Positions 1-9,982 are shown, counted from the stretch's first letter. The stretch is DNA of 64,000 nucleotides from JTS-RE37 sp041744575 (GCA_041744575.1 JBGTKP010000049.1:124001-188000), one strand, 5' to 3'. Notes: generated by a model not told the origin, from the letters alone. Translations and numbers: made by a program.

Positions 1-3000
1 CGTGATCAGTACAATGACGCTCTGGCCAACTACCCGTATATCAGGAGCCAGGTACAAATTACCCGCCTGGAAGTGTGGACCACCAACCGAAGTCAGCAAA
101 CGCTGAATGTCCGCAACGTAGTCGCCATTCAGGATTTGGGCGAGGCCCTGAAAGCAGATACCCGGATCGGGAACGCAAATGGCGAGCCCGGAGGATTTTT
201 CAATATTTCGGGATCTTTACCCAACCTGCCACGCAACGGTGCGAATGATTATGATCCCGCACTCATTGGCAGTGGTGGTGGCGTATTGAACTCAGAAATC
301 CGGGATATTGCCACCGTGGATGACGGATTTACCATCGCTACCGGTTACCAGATCAATCAGGGTTTTGACTATGCCATCCTGGAAAATGCAAGAAAACTCG
401 AACAGGGCAGAGACTTCCAGTTCAACTCACAACTCGGATATATTTCCCTAAACCAGAGGCTTAGCAATGATGAGGTATTAGGGGTGGCCTTCCAGTATAC
501 GTACAACGGCCAGGTGTACCAGGTGGGAGAGTTCGCCAATGGGGGCCTGGATGCTACCACCATCTCCCCGGGAGTAGAAACTCCTGAGATCAATAACAAC
601 ACTCTCGTGCTTAAATTGCTCAAGAGCAATATTACCAATGTGAATGATCCTATCTGGGATCTGATGATGAAGAACATTTACGCTACCGGCGCATTTCAAC
701 TGAGTCAGGAGGATTTTAAATTAAACATCCTCTATACGGAATCAACCCCCAGGAACTATATTACCCCTGTTGCCGAAGGTCCGGGAACCGGCTGGCCGGC
801 AGGCCTTCAGGATCGTATCCTCATTGATGTCTTTAATTTGGATCGACTCAATGTATACAATGATGTGCAACCCGGTGGCGACGGGTTTTTTGATTTTGTG
901 CCCGGCACCACGGTGAATACCCAGGGAGGTCAGATCATTTTTACAAAAGTTGAACCCTTTGGCGAATACCTTTTCGATCTCCTCGGAGGGGGCACCTATG
1001 ATGTGCCGGATGCTCAGGGATATAATGTGAACCAGCAAAAATATGTATTTCGCGATATGTATTCCCAGACAAAGGCCGCTTCCCTTGAAGATGCCGAAAA
1101 GAACAGGTTCCGGTTAAAGGGCAGATATAAATCGGAGGGCTCCAACGGGATCCCGATCGGAGCTTTCAATGTCCCCCGGGGATCGGTCCGGGTGACCGCC
1201 GGAGGACGCCAGTTACAGGAGGGAATTGACTACACGGTAAACTACCAGGCAGGTACGGTCCAGATCCTTGATCCCAGCCTGGAGGCATCAAATACCCCTA
1301 TCAATATCTCTGTGGAGAACAATGCGGTATTCGGACAACAGACACGTCGATTTACAGGGGTGAATTTAGAACACCAGTTCAGCAAAACCTTTGTGCTCGG
1401 AGGAACCCTGTTAAATCTGAACGAACGCCCACTCACACAAAAGTCGAATTTCGGCGTTGAACCCGTCAACAACACCATCTTTGGCCTGAATGGCAATTAT
1501 TCCACAGAAGTACCTTTCCTTACCAGACTTGTTAATAAACTACCTAATATTGATACGGATGTACCTTCCAATGTATCCGTTCGGGGGGAAGTGGCATTCC
1601 TGAAACCCAATTCCCCAAAAAATGCGGATTTTCGCGGGGAGACCACTACCTACCTCGACGATTTTGAAGGTGCTCAGGCTTTAATAGATATACGGTCGTC
1701 CCTCGGATGGAGTCTGGCCAGTACACCGCAGGAATTTAAGACTGACGGCGAAGAGGATTTACAAACTGGCTTCGAAAGGGCAAAAATGGCCTGGTACACC
1801 ATAGATCCTATTTTTTATACCAATCAAAGGCCGGCCGGTATCAGTGACAATGACATTTCCACAAATGAAACGCGCCGCATCTTTATTGAAGAAATCTTCC
1901 CGCAGGTAGACATTGCACAGGGTCAGACCCAGGTTCAAAACTCCCTTGACCTTGCGTATTATCCGAATTCAAAAGGGCCTTATAATGCCAATCCCTCATT
2001 TGGCAATGTACCCCAAAATCAGAAATGGGCCGGCATCATGCGCTCCCTTAGCAGCACGAACTTTGAACAGGCGAACGTAGAATTTGTGCAGTTCTGGGTA
2101 ATGGATCCCTATATTGACGGAGTGACCTCTGGTCCGGGGGAGCTGGTGATCAACCTGGGGAATATCTCTGAGGACATCCTTGAGGACGGAAGAAAACAAT
2201 ATGAAAACGGGCTGCCGGGGGTAAACAGCAATGATCTTACGGCGAATACGGTGTGGGGAAAGGTGCCTGCCACCCAGGCACTTGTCTACGCCTTTGATGC
2301 CATAGAGAATAACAGATCCCTACAGGATCTTGGTTTTGACGGCCTTAATGATGGTTCTGAGGGTGCCATTTATGGCACAGGCGCCGACCCTGCCCTCGAT
2401 AATTATCAGTACTATCTGAACAGGGATGGAGGCATCCTTCAGCGGTATCTTGATTTTAACAATACGGAGGGGAATTCCCCGGTAACGGTGACCAACACCG
2501 ATCGCGGTTCCACCACGCTTCCGGATGTGGAGGATGTAGATCGTGACCTTACCATGAATACAATTAACAGCTATTATGAATATCGAATAGATATCAAACC
2601 TAATACCACCATTGATGATCCGTATGTCACCGATATTAAAGAAGGAATGACTCAAATCCTCCCGAACGGATCCCAACTGAACAGAAGGTGGATCCAATAT
2701 AAAATTCCTCTCAGCGACTTTACCAATGCAGTAGGGGGAATCTCCGATTTCCGCTCCATTAGTTTTATGCGGATGTATATGACCGGATTTGTGGATGATG
2801 TCGTATTGCGTTTCGCGACCCTTGATCTTGTAAGGGGAGACTGGCGGAATTATACCAAGACCCTGGAAACGAATCTGGATGACCCTTCCGATGACGGAAC
2901 GGTGGTAGATGTGAATACCGTCAATGTAGAGGAAAACAATTCCCGGATCCCGATTCCATATGTGCTTCCCCCCGGAGTATTCAGGGAACAACTCAATAAC

Positions 3001-6000
3001 AATAATACCATTATCCGGCAAAACGAACAGTCACTTTCCTTTGTAGTGGATAACCTTGCACCTCAGGACTCACGTGGTGTTTTTAAAAATGTAAATATAG
3101 ACGTTCGTCAGTACGAACGGATCAAGATGTTCATGCATGCGGAAGAAGTGATGAATTCAGACTATCTGGATGACGATACCCCCCTTGTTGGTTACCTGAG
3201 GATAGGAACAGATTTCTCGGAAAACTTCTATCAGATTGAAGTGCCGCTGCAATTTACCCCCTATGGTTCCACCGATGCAACATCTATCTGGCCGGACGCC
3301 AACGAATTGAATATTGCCATTGACGACCTGAACAAAGTAAAATCATTGGGGATTGCAAACCAGAACCTGAAAACCATTAACTTTTACGAGGTCATTGACG
3401 GGGAAGTCATTGCAGTGGATGAATTTGCTCCGAGATCTCCCGGAAGCTTGCGGATTGGAATCCGTGGAAATCCATCTCTGGGAAGCATCCGAAGTATGAT
3501 GGTAGGGATCAAGAATACGGATAACCTTCCCGCCCGTGGAGAAGTCTGGTTCAATGAATTGCGCCTTGCAGGACTGGACAATAACGGAGGCTGGGCCGCC
3601 ATTGCCGCTGTAGATGCCAACCTGGCCGATTTCGCAAATGTTTCGGCCACCGGCAGTAAGTCGACTTCCGGCTTCGGAGCCATTGATCAAATGCCGAATG
3701 AACGGGCCAGGGAGGACGCCATTTCTTATGATGTGGTCACCAATATGGAAGTGGGTCAGCTTTTTCCCGCGCCATGGAATCTGCAGGTTCCGTTTAACTA
3801 TGGAATTTCGGAACAACTTATTACTCCGGAGTTCGACCCGGTGTATGATGACCTGAAACTGCAGGATCGTATTTCAGCTGCGGCCACCCAGGAAGAAGCC
3901 AATATCATCCTGGAACAGGCCGAAGATTATACCAAACGCACGAGCATCAATTTTATCGGGGTAAGGAAAGATCGGGGAGAAGAGGCGGAAGCCAATTTCT
4001 ATGATGTTGAAAACTTTACCTTTAATTACTCCTATAATGAAACGGATCACCGGGATTTTGAGATTGCCAGCCTGCGGGACCAGAGTGTAAAAACGGGCTT
4101 TGTCTACAATCACAACTTCAAGCCGGTCACTCTAGAACCTTTCGCGAAAAAGGACTCCTTATTCACGGGGAAGTATTGGCAATGGCTAAAGGAACTTAAT
4201 CTGAGTGTCCTTCCCGCAAGTGTATCAGTTCAATCTGATTTTGACAGAAAATTTAACCAGCAGCGTTTCCGGGATGTACTTGAGCCTGGGGTAGACCGGC
4301 TTGAGTTGCCCTTATTGCAGCAACGCAACTACTTGTATAACTGGCAGTATGCTTTGAACTACAGCCTGACAAAATCGCTTCGGCTGAACCTTACCGCTTC
4401 CAATAACAATATCGTAAGGAACTATTATGACAGCACCACGGAGGATGAGGAATTTCTCCAGGTAAACCAGGATTTAGGCCTTTGGGATGGCTTTTTTGAC
4501 TTAGGGGAACCCAACAGGCATGCCCAGGAAATGCAGATCAACTATGAGCTGCCTTTTAACAAAATCCCGGCACTCGATTTTGTGAGCGCCCAGTATTCGT
4601 ATACCAGTAATTTCGACTGGCAGCGGGGGGGTGATGCGATCCGGGAAGTGACCAATGAAAATATCAATACAGTTCAGAATGCCAATACACACAATATTAC
4701 CGCAGCCTTAAGCCTGCAACGGCTCTACGACCAGTTGGGTCTGAAAAAGCAAATTGGGAATAGCCTGGAGGAATCAGAGCCTGTTCCCCTTGACAAAGCC
4801 GGAAACCCTCCGGGCGGTGCCCAAAATACCTCCAGGAAACCCAAGGGACTATTTAACACGGCAATAGACGTCTTAACCATGGTCAAACGCCTGAACGTTA
4901 ACTACAGTGAAAACAATGGCACGGTCCTCCCGGGATATACACAATCTATCGGTTTTATCGGCACCACCAGACCCACTTTCGGTTTTATATTCGGAAGTCA
5001 GGCTGACGTCCGTTACGATGCCGCCCGCAATGGCTGGCTGACCACCTTTCCTGAATTCAATGAACAGTTTATCAGAAGGACCAATAAACAACTCAACTTT
5101 ACTGCAACAGCGCAGCCCGCTACAGACCTCACTATAGACCTGGTCGCTGATCGTCAGTACTCCAGTAGTCTGCAGGAAAACTTTAAAGTGGAATCCGGCG
5201 AGTATATACAACAGACGCCCAATACGTACGGGAACTTCAGTATATCTACGATGATGATTGGAACGGTACTCGGTTCCGGCGATGAAAACAATTCGGATAA
5301 TTTCGACACCTTCAGGGAAAACCGGATCATCATCGCCAACAGGGTTCAGGCAGATCGCGGAAAGCCCAGTCTGGGCCTGGATGAAGACGGATTTCCCGTA
5401 CGCTACGGGAAAACGAGTCAGGATGTCCTGCTGCCGGCTTTCTTTGCGGCTTATACGGGCCAGGATGCCGGGCGGGTGAACCTGGATGCCTTCAGGGATA
5501 TCCCTGTCCCGAACTGGAATATCAAGTATACAGGCCTGATGCGAAACAAGTGGTTCAGGAAGAAATTTCAGCGATTTTCTATCAGCCATGGCTACCGTGC
5601 CGCCTACAGCATCAATTCATTCCAGTCCAATCTTGAGCTTCAGAATTCATCCATAGATCCGGAAACCCAGGATTTTCTGCCCGTTAATATCATCAACAAT
5701 GTGGTACTGACCGATCAGTTCAACCCCTTGATGAGGGTCGATTTTGAAATGAAGGGATCGATGAGCGTCCTTGCCGAAGTGCGTACGGACAGGGCCCTTT
5801 CCCTGAGCTTTGACAACAATCTTTTAACAGAGATCAATGGAAAGGAGTATACCCTTGGGCTGGGTTATCGCTTTAAGGATGTTCAGTTTGTAACCAATAT
5901 CGGCGGAGAAAAGCAAAGGCTGAAAGGCGACCTTAACCTGAAGGCGGATGCCACCCTGAGAGACAATCTTACCATCATCAGGAATCTTGATATTGACAAT

Positions 6001-6183
6001 AACCAGATCACTTCCGGACAGAATCTTCTGTCTTTGAAATTCACTGCGGATTACGCCCTGAATAAAAACCTGAATGTCCTTTTCTTTTACGACCATTCAT
6101 TTTCCCAGTTCGCCGTCTCCACCGCTTTCCCACAAACTACGATCAACACCGGATTTACACTTCGCTATAACTTTGGCAACTAA
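1..6183 (+). CDS. sprA: Cell surface protein SprA, T9SS outer membrane translocon (5' truncated)
   Basis: The reading frame is open from base 1, so the start lies upstream; 2060 residues are visible and SprA proteins are usually about 2400 residues, so several hundred N-terminal residues are missing. SprA is the giant outer membrane beta-barrel through which type IX secretion cargo leaves the cell, and it is required for gliding in Flavobacterium. The sequence is rich in alternating aromatic/polar strands and Asn/Gly loops, contains SprA-like segments such as GYQINQGFDYAILENARKLE and a conserved YLDDFEGAQ stretch, and ends in an aromatic barrel strand (TLRYNFGN). A GTG at 73 is only an internal Val codon. 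The next gene is gcvH with its own promoter, so sprA appears to end its transcript. Confidence is high from length and overall character. Confidence 0.95.
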   Translation, partial: RDQYNDALANYPYIRSQVQITRLEVWTTNRSQQTLNVRNVVAIQDLGEALKADTRIGNANGEPGGFFNISGSLPNLPRNGANDYDPALIGSGGGVLNSEIRDIATVDDGFTIATGYQINQGFDYAILENARKLEQGRDFQFNSQLGYISLNQRLSNDEVLGVAFQYTYNGQVYQVGEFANGGLDATTISPGVETPEINNNTLVLKLLKSNITNVNDPIWDLMMKNIYATGAFQLSQEDFKLNILYTESTPRNYITPVAEGPGTGWPAGLQDRILIDVFNLDRLNVYNDVQPGGDGFFDFVPGTTVNTQGGQIIFTKVEPFGEYLFDLLGGGTYDVPDAQGYNVNQQKYVFRDMYSQTKAASLEDAEKNRFRLKGRYKSEGSNGIPIGAFNVPRGSVRVTAGGRQLQEGIDYTVNYQAGTVQILDPSLEASNTPINISVENNAVFGQQTRRFTGVNLEHQFSKTFVLGGTLLNLNERPLTQKSNFGVEPVNNTIFGLNGNYSTEVPFLTRLVNKLPNIDTDVPSNVSVRGEVAFLKPNSPKNADFRGETTTYLDDFEGAQALIDIRSSLGWSLASTPQEFKTDGEEDLQTGFERAKMAWYTIDPIFYTNQRPAGISDNDISTNETRRIFIEEIFPQVDIAQGQTQVQNSLDLAYYPNSKGPYNANPSFGNVPQNQKWAGIMRSLSSTNFEQANVEFVQFWVMDPYIDGVTSGPGELVINLGNISEDILEDGRKQYENGLPGVNSNDLTANTVWGKVPATQALVYAFDAIENNRSLQDLGFDGLNDGSEGAIYGTGADPALDNYQYYLNRDGGILQRYLDFNNTEGNSPVTVTNTDRGSTTLPDVEDVDRDLTMNTINSYYEYRIDIKPNTTIDDPYVTDIKEGMTQILPNGSQLNRRWIQYKIPLSDFTNAVGGISDFRSISFMRMYMTGFVDDVVLRFATLDLVRGDWRNYTKTLETNLDDPSDDGTVVDVNTVNVEENNSRIPIPYVLPPGVFREQLNNNNTIIRQNEQSLSFVVDNLAPQDSRGVFKNVNIDVRQYERIKMFMHAEEVMNSDYLDDDTPLVGYLRIGTDFSENFYQIEVPLQFTPYGSTDATSIWPDANELNIAIDDLNKVKSLGIANQNLKTINFYEVIDGEVIAVDEFAPRSPGSLRIGIRGNPSLGSIRSMMVGIKNTDNLPARGEVWFNELRLAGLDNNGGWAAIAAVDANLADFANVSATGSKSTSGFGAIDQMPNERAREDAISYDVVTNMEVGQLFPAPWNLQVPFNYGISEQLITPEFDPVYDDLKLQDRISAAATQEEANIILEQAEDYTKRTSINFIGVRKDRGEEAEANFYDVENFTFNYSYNETDHRDFEIASLRDQSVKTGFVYNHNFKPVTLEPFAKKDSLFTGKYWQWLKELNLSVLPASVSVQSDFDRKFNQQRFRDVLEPGVDRLELPLLQQRNYLYNWQYALNYSLTKSLRLNLTASNNNIVRNYYDSTTEDEEFLQVNQDLGLWDGFFDLGEPNRHAQEMQINYELPFNKIPALDFVSAQYSYTSNFDWQRGGDAIREVTNENINTVQNANTHNITAALSLQRLYDQLGLKKQIGNSLEESEPVPLDKAGNPPGGAQNTSRKPKGLFNTAIDVLTMVKRLNVNYSENNGTVLPGYTQSIGFIGTTRPTFGFIFGSQADVRYDAARNGWLTTFPEFNEQFIRRTNKQLNFTATAQPATDLTIDLVADRQYSSSLQENFKVESGEYIQQTPNTYGNFSISTMMIGTVLGSGDENNSDNFDTFRENRIIIANRVQADRGKPSLGLDEDGFPVRYGKTSQDVLLPAFFAAYTGQDAGRVNLDAFRDIPVPNWNIKYTGLMRNKWFRKKFQRFSISHGYRAAYSINSFQSNLELQNSSIDPETQDFLPVNIINNVVLTDQFNPLMRVDFEMKGSMSVLAEVRTDRALSLSFDNNLLTEINGKEYTLGLGYRFKDVQFVTNIGGEKQRLKGDLNLKADATLRDNLTIIRNLDIDNNQITSGQNLLSLKFTADYALNKNLNVLFFYDHSFSQFAVSTAFPQTTINTGFTLRYNFGN

Positions 6184-6316
6184 AAGTTTTCCCTGCTGTT
6201 AATGACCGCGATAAAGGGCATATATCTGAAAGGGTGGGTATTGCTGTTTCCTGTTAATGCCTGAGATCTCCCTGGCACAATTACCCGCTCTGACGGACAT
6301 TTTGATCCCGGGATTT

Positions 6317-6348
6317 TTTGAAATAGATGGGGGAATCCTTTACATTTG
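6317..6348 (+). promoter_or_regulatory. Bacteroidota-type promoter of gcvH
   Basis: TTTG at 6317-6320, a 20 bp spacer and TACATTTG at 6341-6348 fit the Bacteroidota housekeeping consensus (TTG, 19-21 bp, TAnnTTTG) exactly. The predicted transcript start is near 6353-6355, about 20 nt before the gcvH ATG. Confidence 0.75.
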
Positions 6349-6372
6349 CCGGCATAACTTAAAAGTAAGAAC

Positions 6373-6753
6373 ATGAATGTACCTTCCGAATTAAAGTATA
6401 CAAAGGATCATGAATGGATCAGGGTTGAAGGAGATGAAGCCACAGTAGGCATCACGGATTTTGCCCAGGGAGAGTTGGGAGATATCGTTTATGTGGAAGT
6501 GGAAACCCTGGATGAAACCCTGACTAAGGAAGAGGTCTTTGGTACCGTGGAAGCTGTCAAAACCGTTTCGGATCTTTTTCTTCCCCTGAGTGGCGAAATA
6601 ATAGCCTTCAATGAAATCCTGGAATCCGAACCTGAAAAGGTCAATACGGATCCCTATGGTGCGGGATGGATGATCAAAATCAGGTTCAGCGACCCCTCGG
6701 AGGTTGATGCCCTTCTGGATGCCGAGGACTATAAGGCACTGGTGGGTGCCTAA
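6373..6753 (+). CDS. gcvH: Glycine cleavage system H protein
   Basis: The 126-residue protein is the lipoyl-carrying shuttle of the glycine cleavage complex, moving the aminomethyl group between the P, T and L proteins in the cytoplasm. The length is typical. The family pattern is visible: HEWI near residue 14, ITDFAQGELGDIVYVE, then VFGTVEAVKTVSDL, in which the Lys of EAVKTVS is the lipoylation site, and a C-terminal NTDPYGAGWMIKI. The other gcv genes are not adjacent, which is common in this phylum. The gene follows its own promoter and its stop overlaps the start of the VanZ-like gene by 8 bp, so the two are probably co-transcribed. Confidence 0.97.
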   Translation: MNVPSELKYTKDHEWIRVEGDEATVGITDFAQGELGDIVYVEVETLDETLTKEEVFGTVEAVKTVSDLFLPLSGEIIAFNEILESEPEKVNTDPYGAGWMIKIRFSDPSEVDALLDAEDYKALVGA

Positions 6754-7141
6754 AAAGCCGCTTTTTACCGTTGGTTTTGTATTGTGGGTGGCGATGATCG
6801 CCTTCGTTTGCCTGTCTTCCTTTCCGGCAGAGCAGGCTCCCGGAATTGAAATTCCTCATCTGGATAAGGTCATACATTTCATTCTTTATCTGGTTGCCAC
6901 CCTGCTCGGCGCTGCATTTGTAAGAGAGCAGTTTGCCCGGCGCCTCTCCCTTAATTCCTCCATGTTAAGAATAGTGGTTTTTCTGATCATTTACGGTATA
7001 ATTATTGAGGTCATTCAAATGGAATTTACAACTACCCGCAGCGCTGAGGTATATGACGTCCTGGCAAATTGTACAGGTATCCTGATTGCCGTAGCAATCA
7101 TCAGGCTTTTCTATTCAGGAAAAAGGCATTTAAATTGGTAG
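6746..7141 (+). CDS. VanZ-like family membrane protein
   Basis: The protein is about 131 residues with four hydrophobic segments and an acidic/His motif between the first two (PHLDKVIHF), the typical VanZ-like pattern. The most natural start is GTG at 6746, giving VPKKPLFTVGF and an 8 bp overlap with gcvH; longer in-frame starts would read through gcvH coding sequence. VanZ-like proteins are small inner membrane proteins of unclear role outside teicoplanin resistance; in Bacteroidota a copy next to gcvH is common and is unlikely to mean glycopeptide resistance. The exact start is uncertain. Confidence 0.8.
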   Translation: MPKKPLFTVGFVLWVAMIAFVCLSSFPAEQAPGIEIPHLDKVIHFILYLVATLLGAAFVREQFARRLSLNSSMLRIVVFLIIYGIIIEVIQMEFTTTRSAEVYDVLANCTGILIAVAIIRLFYSGKRHLNW

Positions 7142-7147
7142 ATTTAA

Positions 7148-7179
7148 TTGTTTTTTTCGTAAATTATTAATTAAATTAG
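7148..7179 (+). promoter_or_regulatory. Possible promoter of tonB
   Basis: ATTG ending at 7150, a 21 bp AT-rich spacer and TAAATTAG at 7172-7179 resemble the Bacteroidota promoter with one mismatch in the -7 box. It lies just after the VanZ-like stop and 21 nt before the tonB ATG. Confidence 0.4.
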
Positions 7180-7200
7180 CGAACATTAAATGACAAAGTT

Positions 7201-7905
7201 ATGAATCCAAAGAAAAATCCAAAAGCCGACCTGCGAAGGAATAGCGGCCTGTTTTTTGTGCTTGGATTGGCGGTGGTGATGCTGCTGGTCTATGGAGCCT
7301 TCGAATGGAAGACGTATGATGAGGCAAACGATTATGACATTTCTCTCAATGTGGAGGACGATTTGGATGAGGAAGTACCCATGACTGAGCAGATCAAAAC
7401 ACCACCACCACCACCACCACCGGCCGCTCCTGAAGTGATTGAAGTGGTTGAGGATGAGGAGGAAGTTGAAGAAACCGTTATTGAATCGACAGAATCCAGT
7501 CAGGAAGAAGAAGTGATCGAAGTGGAAGATGTTGTGGTGGATGAAATGGATGAAGATGTGGATGTTCCCTTTGCAGTTATCGAGGATGTGCCTGTTTTCC
7601 CGGGATGTGAATCCGCTGCTAACAAGAGGGATTGTTTTAATGAAATGATGCAGAAACATATCCGGAAGAACTTCCGCTATCCAGAAATAGCTCAGGAAAT
7701 GGGGGTTCAGGGGAAAGTCAACGTGATGTTTACCATTCAGAAGGATGGAAGCATTGGCAATATCAAATACCGTGGTCCTGACAAGAATCTGGAAGCCGAG
7801 GCCTTAAGGATCATTGAGAAACTTCCGAAAATGACACCGGGAAAACAAAGGGGGCGTCCTGTACGGGTTCCTTTCAGTATTCCAATTACGTTCAAACTGC
7901 AGTAA
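7201..7905 (+). CDS. tonB: Energy transducer TonB
   Basis: The 234-residue protein has the three-part TonB layout: a short basic cytoplasmic tail and one membrane helix (about residues 17-36), a periplasmic linker, and a C-terminal TonB domain (about 140-234). The linker starts with a run of seven prolines and continues as an unusually acidic Glu/Val/Asp stretch. The C-terminal domain shows the Bacteroidota-type features VFPGCE, NFRYPEIAQEMGVQGKVNV and FSIPITFKL. TonB couples the inner membrane proton gradient, with ExbB/ExbD encoded elsewhere, to outer membrane receptors. A rho-independent terminator follows. Confidence 0.95.
   Translation: MNPKKNPKADLRRNSGLFFVLGLAVVMLLVYGAFEWKTYDEANDYDISLNVEDDLDEEVPMTEQIKTPPPPPPPAAPEVIEVVEDEEEVEETVIESTESSQEEEVIEVEDVVVDEMDEDVDVPFAVIEDVPVFPGCESAANKRDCFNEMMQKHIRKNFRYPEIAQEMGVQGKVNVMFTIQKDGSIGNIKYRGPDKNLEAEALRIIEKLPKMTPGKQRGRPVRVPFSIPITFKLQ
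7402..7419 (+). repeat. (CCA)6 trinucleotide repeat in tonB
   Basis: Six tandem CCA codons followed by CCG encode the Pro run of the TonB linker. As a trinucleotide repeat, length changes would alter the linker without breaking the frame. Confidence 0.9.
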
Positions 7906-7930
7906 ACAAATACAAAATATCTGTATTAAA

Positions 7931-7955
7931 CCCTGGTCCCGGACCGGGGTTTTTT
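7931..7955 (+). terminator. Rho-independent terminator after tonB
   Basis: An 8 bp stem (CCCTGGTC with GACCGGGG, one T-G wobble), a 3 nt loop and a six-T run follow 25 nt after the tonB stop. Confidence 0.9.
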
Positions 7956-8054
7956 ATTTGTCCAGACTACCGGAATTTCCGGATCCTCTATGTTTGAATG
8001 GGTCTGGGGATAGATCCGATAAAATTTAAACATCCCTCACCGGTATGTGGCAGA

Positions 8055-8957
8055 TCATTCTGATTTCAGGCTGGTGTAAAAACTTTCCCGCAACACTTCA
8101 GGTTTTATAAATCCGTTTCCGTAAGCAGAATCATAGGCATCAGACAGGGAGCTATCTGATTTTACTTCTTCCAGGGATTTACCTGCACGAATGGCCTCCA
8201 GCACTTTGGACCTTAAATCTTCCAGCATGACCACATTTTTCTGTAAATCCGCTTTGGTGGAAGGACGCCCATGACCCGGAATGATCCTGGTATCTTCATT
8301 GACGACCATCAGAGCTTTTTTCTGAGCTTCGATATAACCATCGACACTTCCCCCGCTTTTTATATCTATGTAGGGATATGTCCCGGCCACATAGGTATCT
8401 CCCATGTGAAGTACATTGTTGGTAGCGAAGTAGTATATGGCATCACCATCAGTGTGGGCGTTATGTACATGCATTCCCATAATAGTCTCTTCCCCGTCAT
8501 GGAAGGTAATATCATTTGAAAAAGTTACCTCAGGAAGCATTTTCTTCAAGTAGTCCGGTGTGATCTTGGCTTCCTCCAACGCTTCTTGCTGAGTTTCACG
8601 TACCCGATCGCGGACATTGTCGTGCGCTATGATCGTGGTGTTCATATCATTAAAATTGGCATTTCCGCCAGTATGATCTCCATGCATGTGGGTATTGAAT
8701 AAAAAGGTGATGGGCTTTTCGGTTATTCCTTCAATGGCATTCCTGATCTTTTCACTCAGACGGTCAAACTGATCATCAATCATAAAAACATGATCCTGAC
8801 CTACGTAAATGCCAATATTGCCACCTTGGCCTGTGAGCATATACACTTCCGGGGACAATGTATCAATGCTAATGACCACTTCGGTATCCTGGGCATCCAA
8901 CCCACAGGAGAAAACAGAAAAGAAAAACAAAGCCAGGTATTTCATAAACGCGTTCAT
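8055..8957 (-). CDS. Secreted MBL-fold metallo-hydrolase
   Basis: The 300-residue protein begins with a signal peptide (hydrophobic run about residues 6-17), so it acts in the periplasm or outside. The metallo-beta-lactamase fold is shown by the zinc motif NTHMHGDHTGG (His90, His92, Asp94, His95), a later His in MHVHNAHTDGDAIYYF and the C-terminal RIIPGHGRPS. It resembles the broad quinoprotein relay/subclass-B-like MBL group that Bacteroidota secrete; the substrate cannot be read from sequence and antibiotic hydrolysis should not be assumed. An internal ATG at 8945 also gives a good signal peptide and may be the true start. It is divergent from ctaB. Confidence 0.85.
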   Translation of the reverse strand: MNAFMKYLALFFFSVFSCGLDAQDTEVVISIDTLSPEVYMLTGQGGNIGIYVGQDHVFMIDDQFDRLSEKIRNAIEGITEKPITFLFNTHMHGDHTGGNANFNDMNTTIIAHDNVRDRVRETQQEALEEAKITPDYLKKMLPEVTFSNDITFHDGEETIMGMHVHNAHTDGDAIYYFATNNVLHMGDTYVAGTYPYIDIKSGGSVDGYIEAQKKALMVVNEDTRIIPGHGRPSTKADLQKNVVMLEDLRSKVLEAIRAGKSLEEVKSDSSLSDAYDSAYGNGFIKPEVLRESFYTSLKSE

Positions 8958-9016
8958 ATTTCGGAGATCGGTTATCGTTATATTCTTCTAAAGATAGCAC
9001 AAACAGACAGATTTGG

Positions 9017-9047
9017 TTGCATAAAAAAAGGAGGGGGTGTATCTTTG
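9017..9047 (+). promoter_or_regulatory. Bacteroidota-type promoter of ctaB
   Basis: TTG at 9017-9019, a 20 bp spacer and a perfect TATCTTTG at 9040-9047 place the transcript start near 9052-9054, about 15 nt before the ctaB ATG. It would drive the first oxidase assembly genes. Confidence 0.75.
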
Positions 9048-9067
9048 CGGCCTTACCTTATTAAGGC

Positions 9068-9982
9068 ATGAAAACCATAACCGGGACTGCAAAACACCTT
9101 TCATTGGCGCTGAATTTTGCCGATTTTAAGGAAATTACCAAGGCAAGACTGGCAGTAAGTGTGGTGTTTTCTTCCGTTGCCGGGTATTTTCTCGGAACCG
9201 ATAGCCCCAATGCCGTATCATTGTTTCTTCTCGCCTTCGGGGGATACTGCATGGTTGGTGCGTCCAATGCCTTCAATCAGATCATCGAACGTGATCTGGA
9301 TGCCCTAATGAAACGCACCAGGAACAGACCCATCCCCTCAGGAAGAATGAGCGTTTCAACCGCCATGATCCTGGCGGTGGTGCTCACCCTGCTCGGGGTA
9401 CTTGCCCTGTATATACTGAATCCCAGGACGGCCATGTTCGGGGCGATCTCCATCTTCCTGTACACCTGCGTATATACCCCGTTGAAAACAGTAACACCCC
9501 TGGCGGTATTTGTAGGAGCCTTTCCCGGCGCCATTCCGTTCATGCTGGGCTGGGTGGCTGCAACCAACGATTTTGGAATTGAACCCGGGACTTTGTTCAT
9601 GATACAGTTTTTCTGGCAGTTTCCACATTTCTGGGCACTTGGCTGGATGCTGGATGAAGATTATCAACGGGGGGGATTCAAAATGCTGCCCACAGGTAAA
9701 AAGGACAGAGGCACCGCACTGCAGATCATTATGTATACCATATGGATGATATTGATTTCGATCCTGCCGGTATTCGGGATTACAGGAAGGCTACAATTGA
9801 GCATTCCGGCGGCAGGGATTATATTTTTACTTGGACTGATCATGCTCGTTCATGCCTTCAGGCTCTATGAGAAGAGGGATGACCTTTCGGCCAGAAAGCT
9901 CATGCTGGCCAGTGTCAGTTACATCACGCTGATGCAAATTGTCTATGTAGCTGACAAATATATTTTGGACGTATGGATTTAA
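9068..9982 (+). CDS. ctaB: Protoheme IX farnesyltransferase (heme O synthase)
   Basis: This 304-residue UbiA-family inner membrane protein transfers a farnesyl group to heme B to make heme O, a precursor of heme A for the aa3/caa3 oxidase. The catalytic polyprenyl-diphosphate motif is clear at residues 70-88 (N..E.DLDALMKRTRNRP), followed by seven to eight further hydrophobic segments and a second conserved region around LDEDYQRGGFKMLP. The length is typical. It heads the oxidase gene run and overlaps the next gene by 10 bp, which implies coupled expression. Confidence 0.96.
   Translation: MKTITGTAKHLSLALNFADFKEITKARLAVSVVFSSVAGYFLGTDSPNAVSLFLLAFGGYCMVGASNAFNQIIERDLDALMKRTRNRPIPSGRMSVSTAMILAVVLTLLGVLALYILNPRTAMFGAISIFLYTCVYTPLKTVTPLAVFVGAFPGAIPFMLGWVAATNDFGIEPGTLFMIQFFWQFPHFWALGWMLDEDYQRGGFKMLPTGKKDRGTALQIIMYTIWMILISILPVFGITGRLQLSIPAAGIIFLLGLIMLVHAFRLYEKRDDLSARKLMLASVSYITLMQIVYVADKYILDVWI

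Noticed and set aside
2320..3021. 233-codon open frame antisense to sprA
   Set aside because: It is a shadow of the sprA coding frame with no recognisable domain.
6273..6288. TGGCAC followed by a GC, resembling a sigma-54 promoter before gcvH
   Set aside because: The GG to GC spacing is 11 bp rather than 10 and the TTGC part is missing; a perfect housekeeping promoter lies downstream.
7402..7419. (CCA)6 tract in tonB as a phase-variation switch
   Set aside because: A trinucleotide repeat stays in frame, so slippage would only change the Pro run length.
8055..8957. MBL-fold protein as an antibiotic resistance beta-lactamase
   Set aside because: The motif is common to the whole MBL superfamily, and nothing in sequence or neighbourhood indicates beta-lactam hydrolysis.
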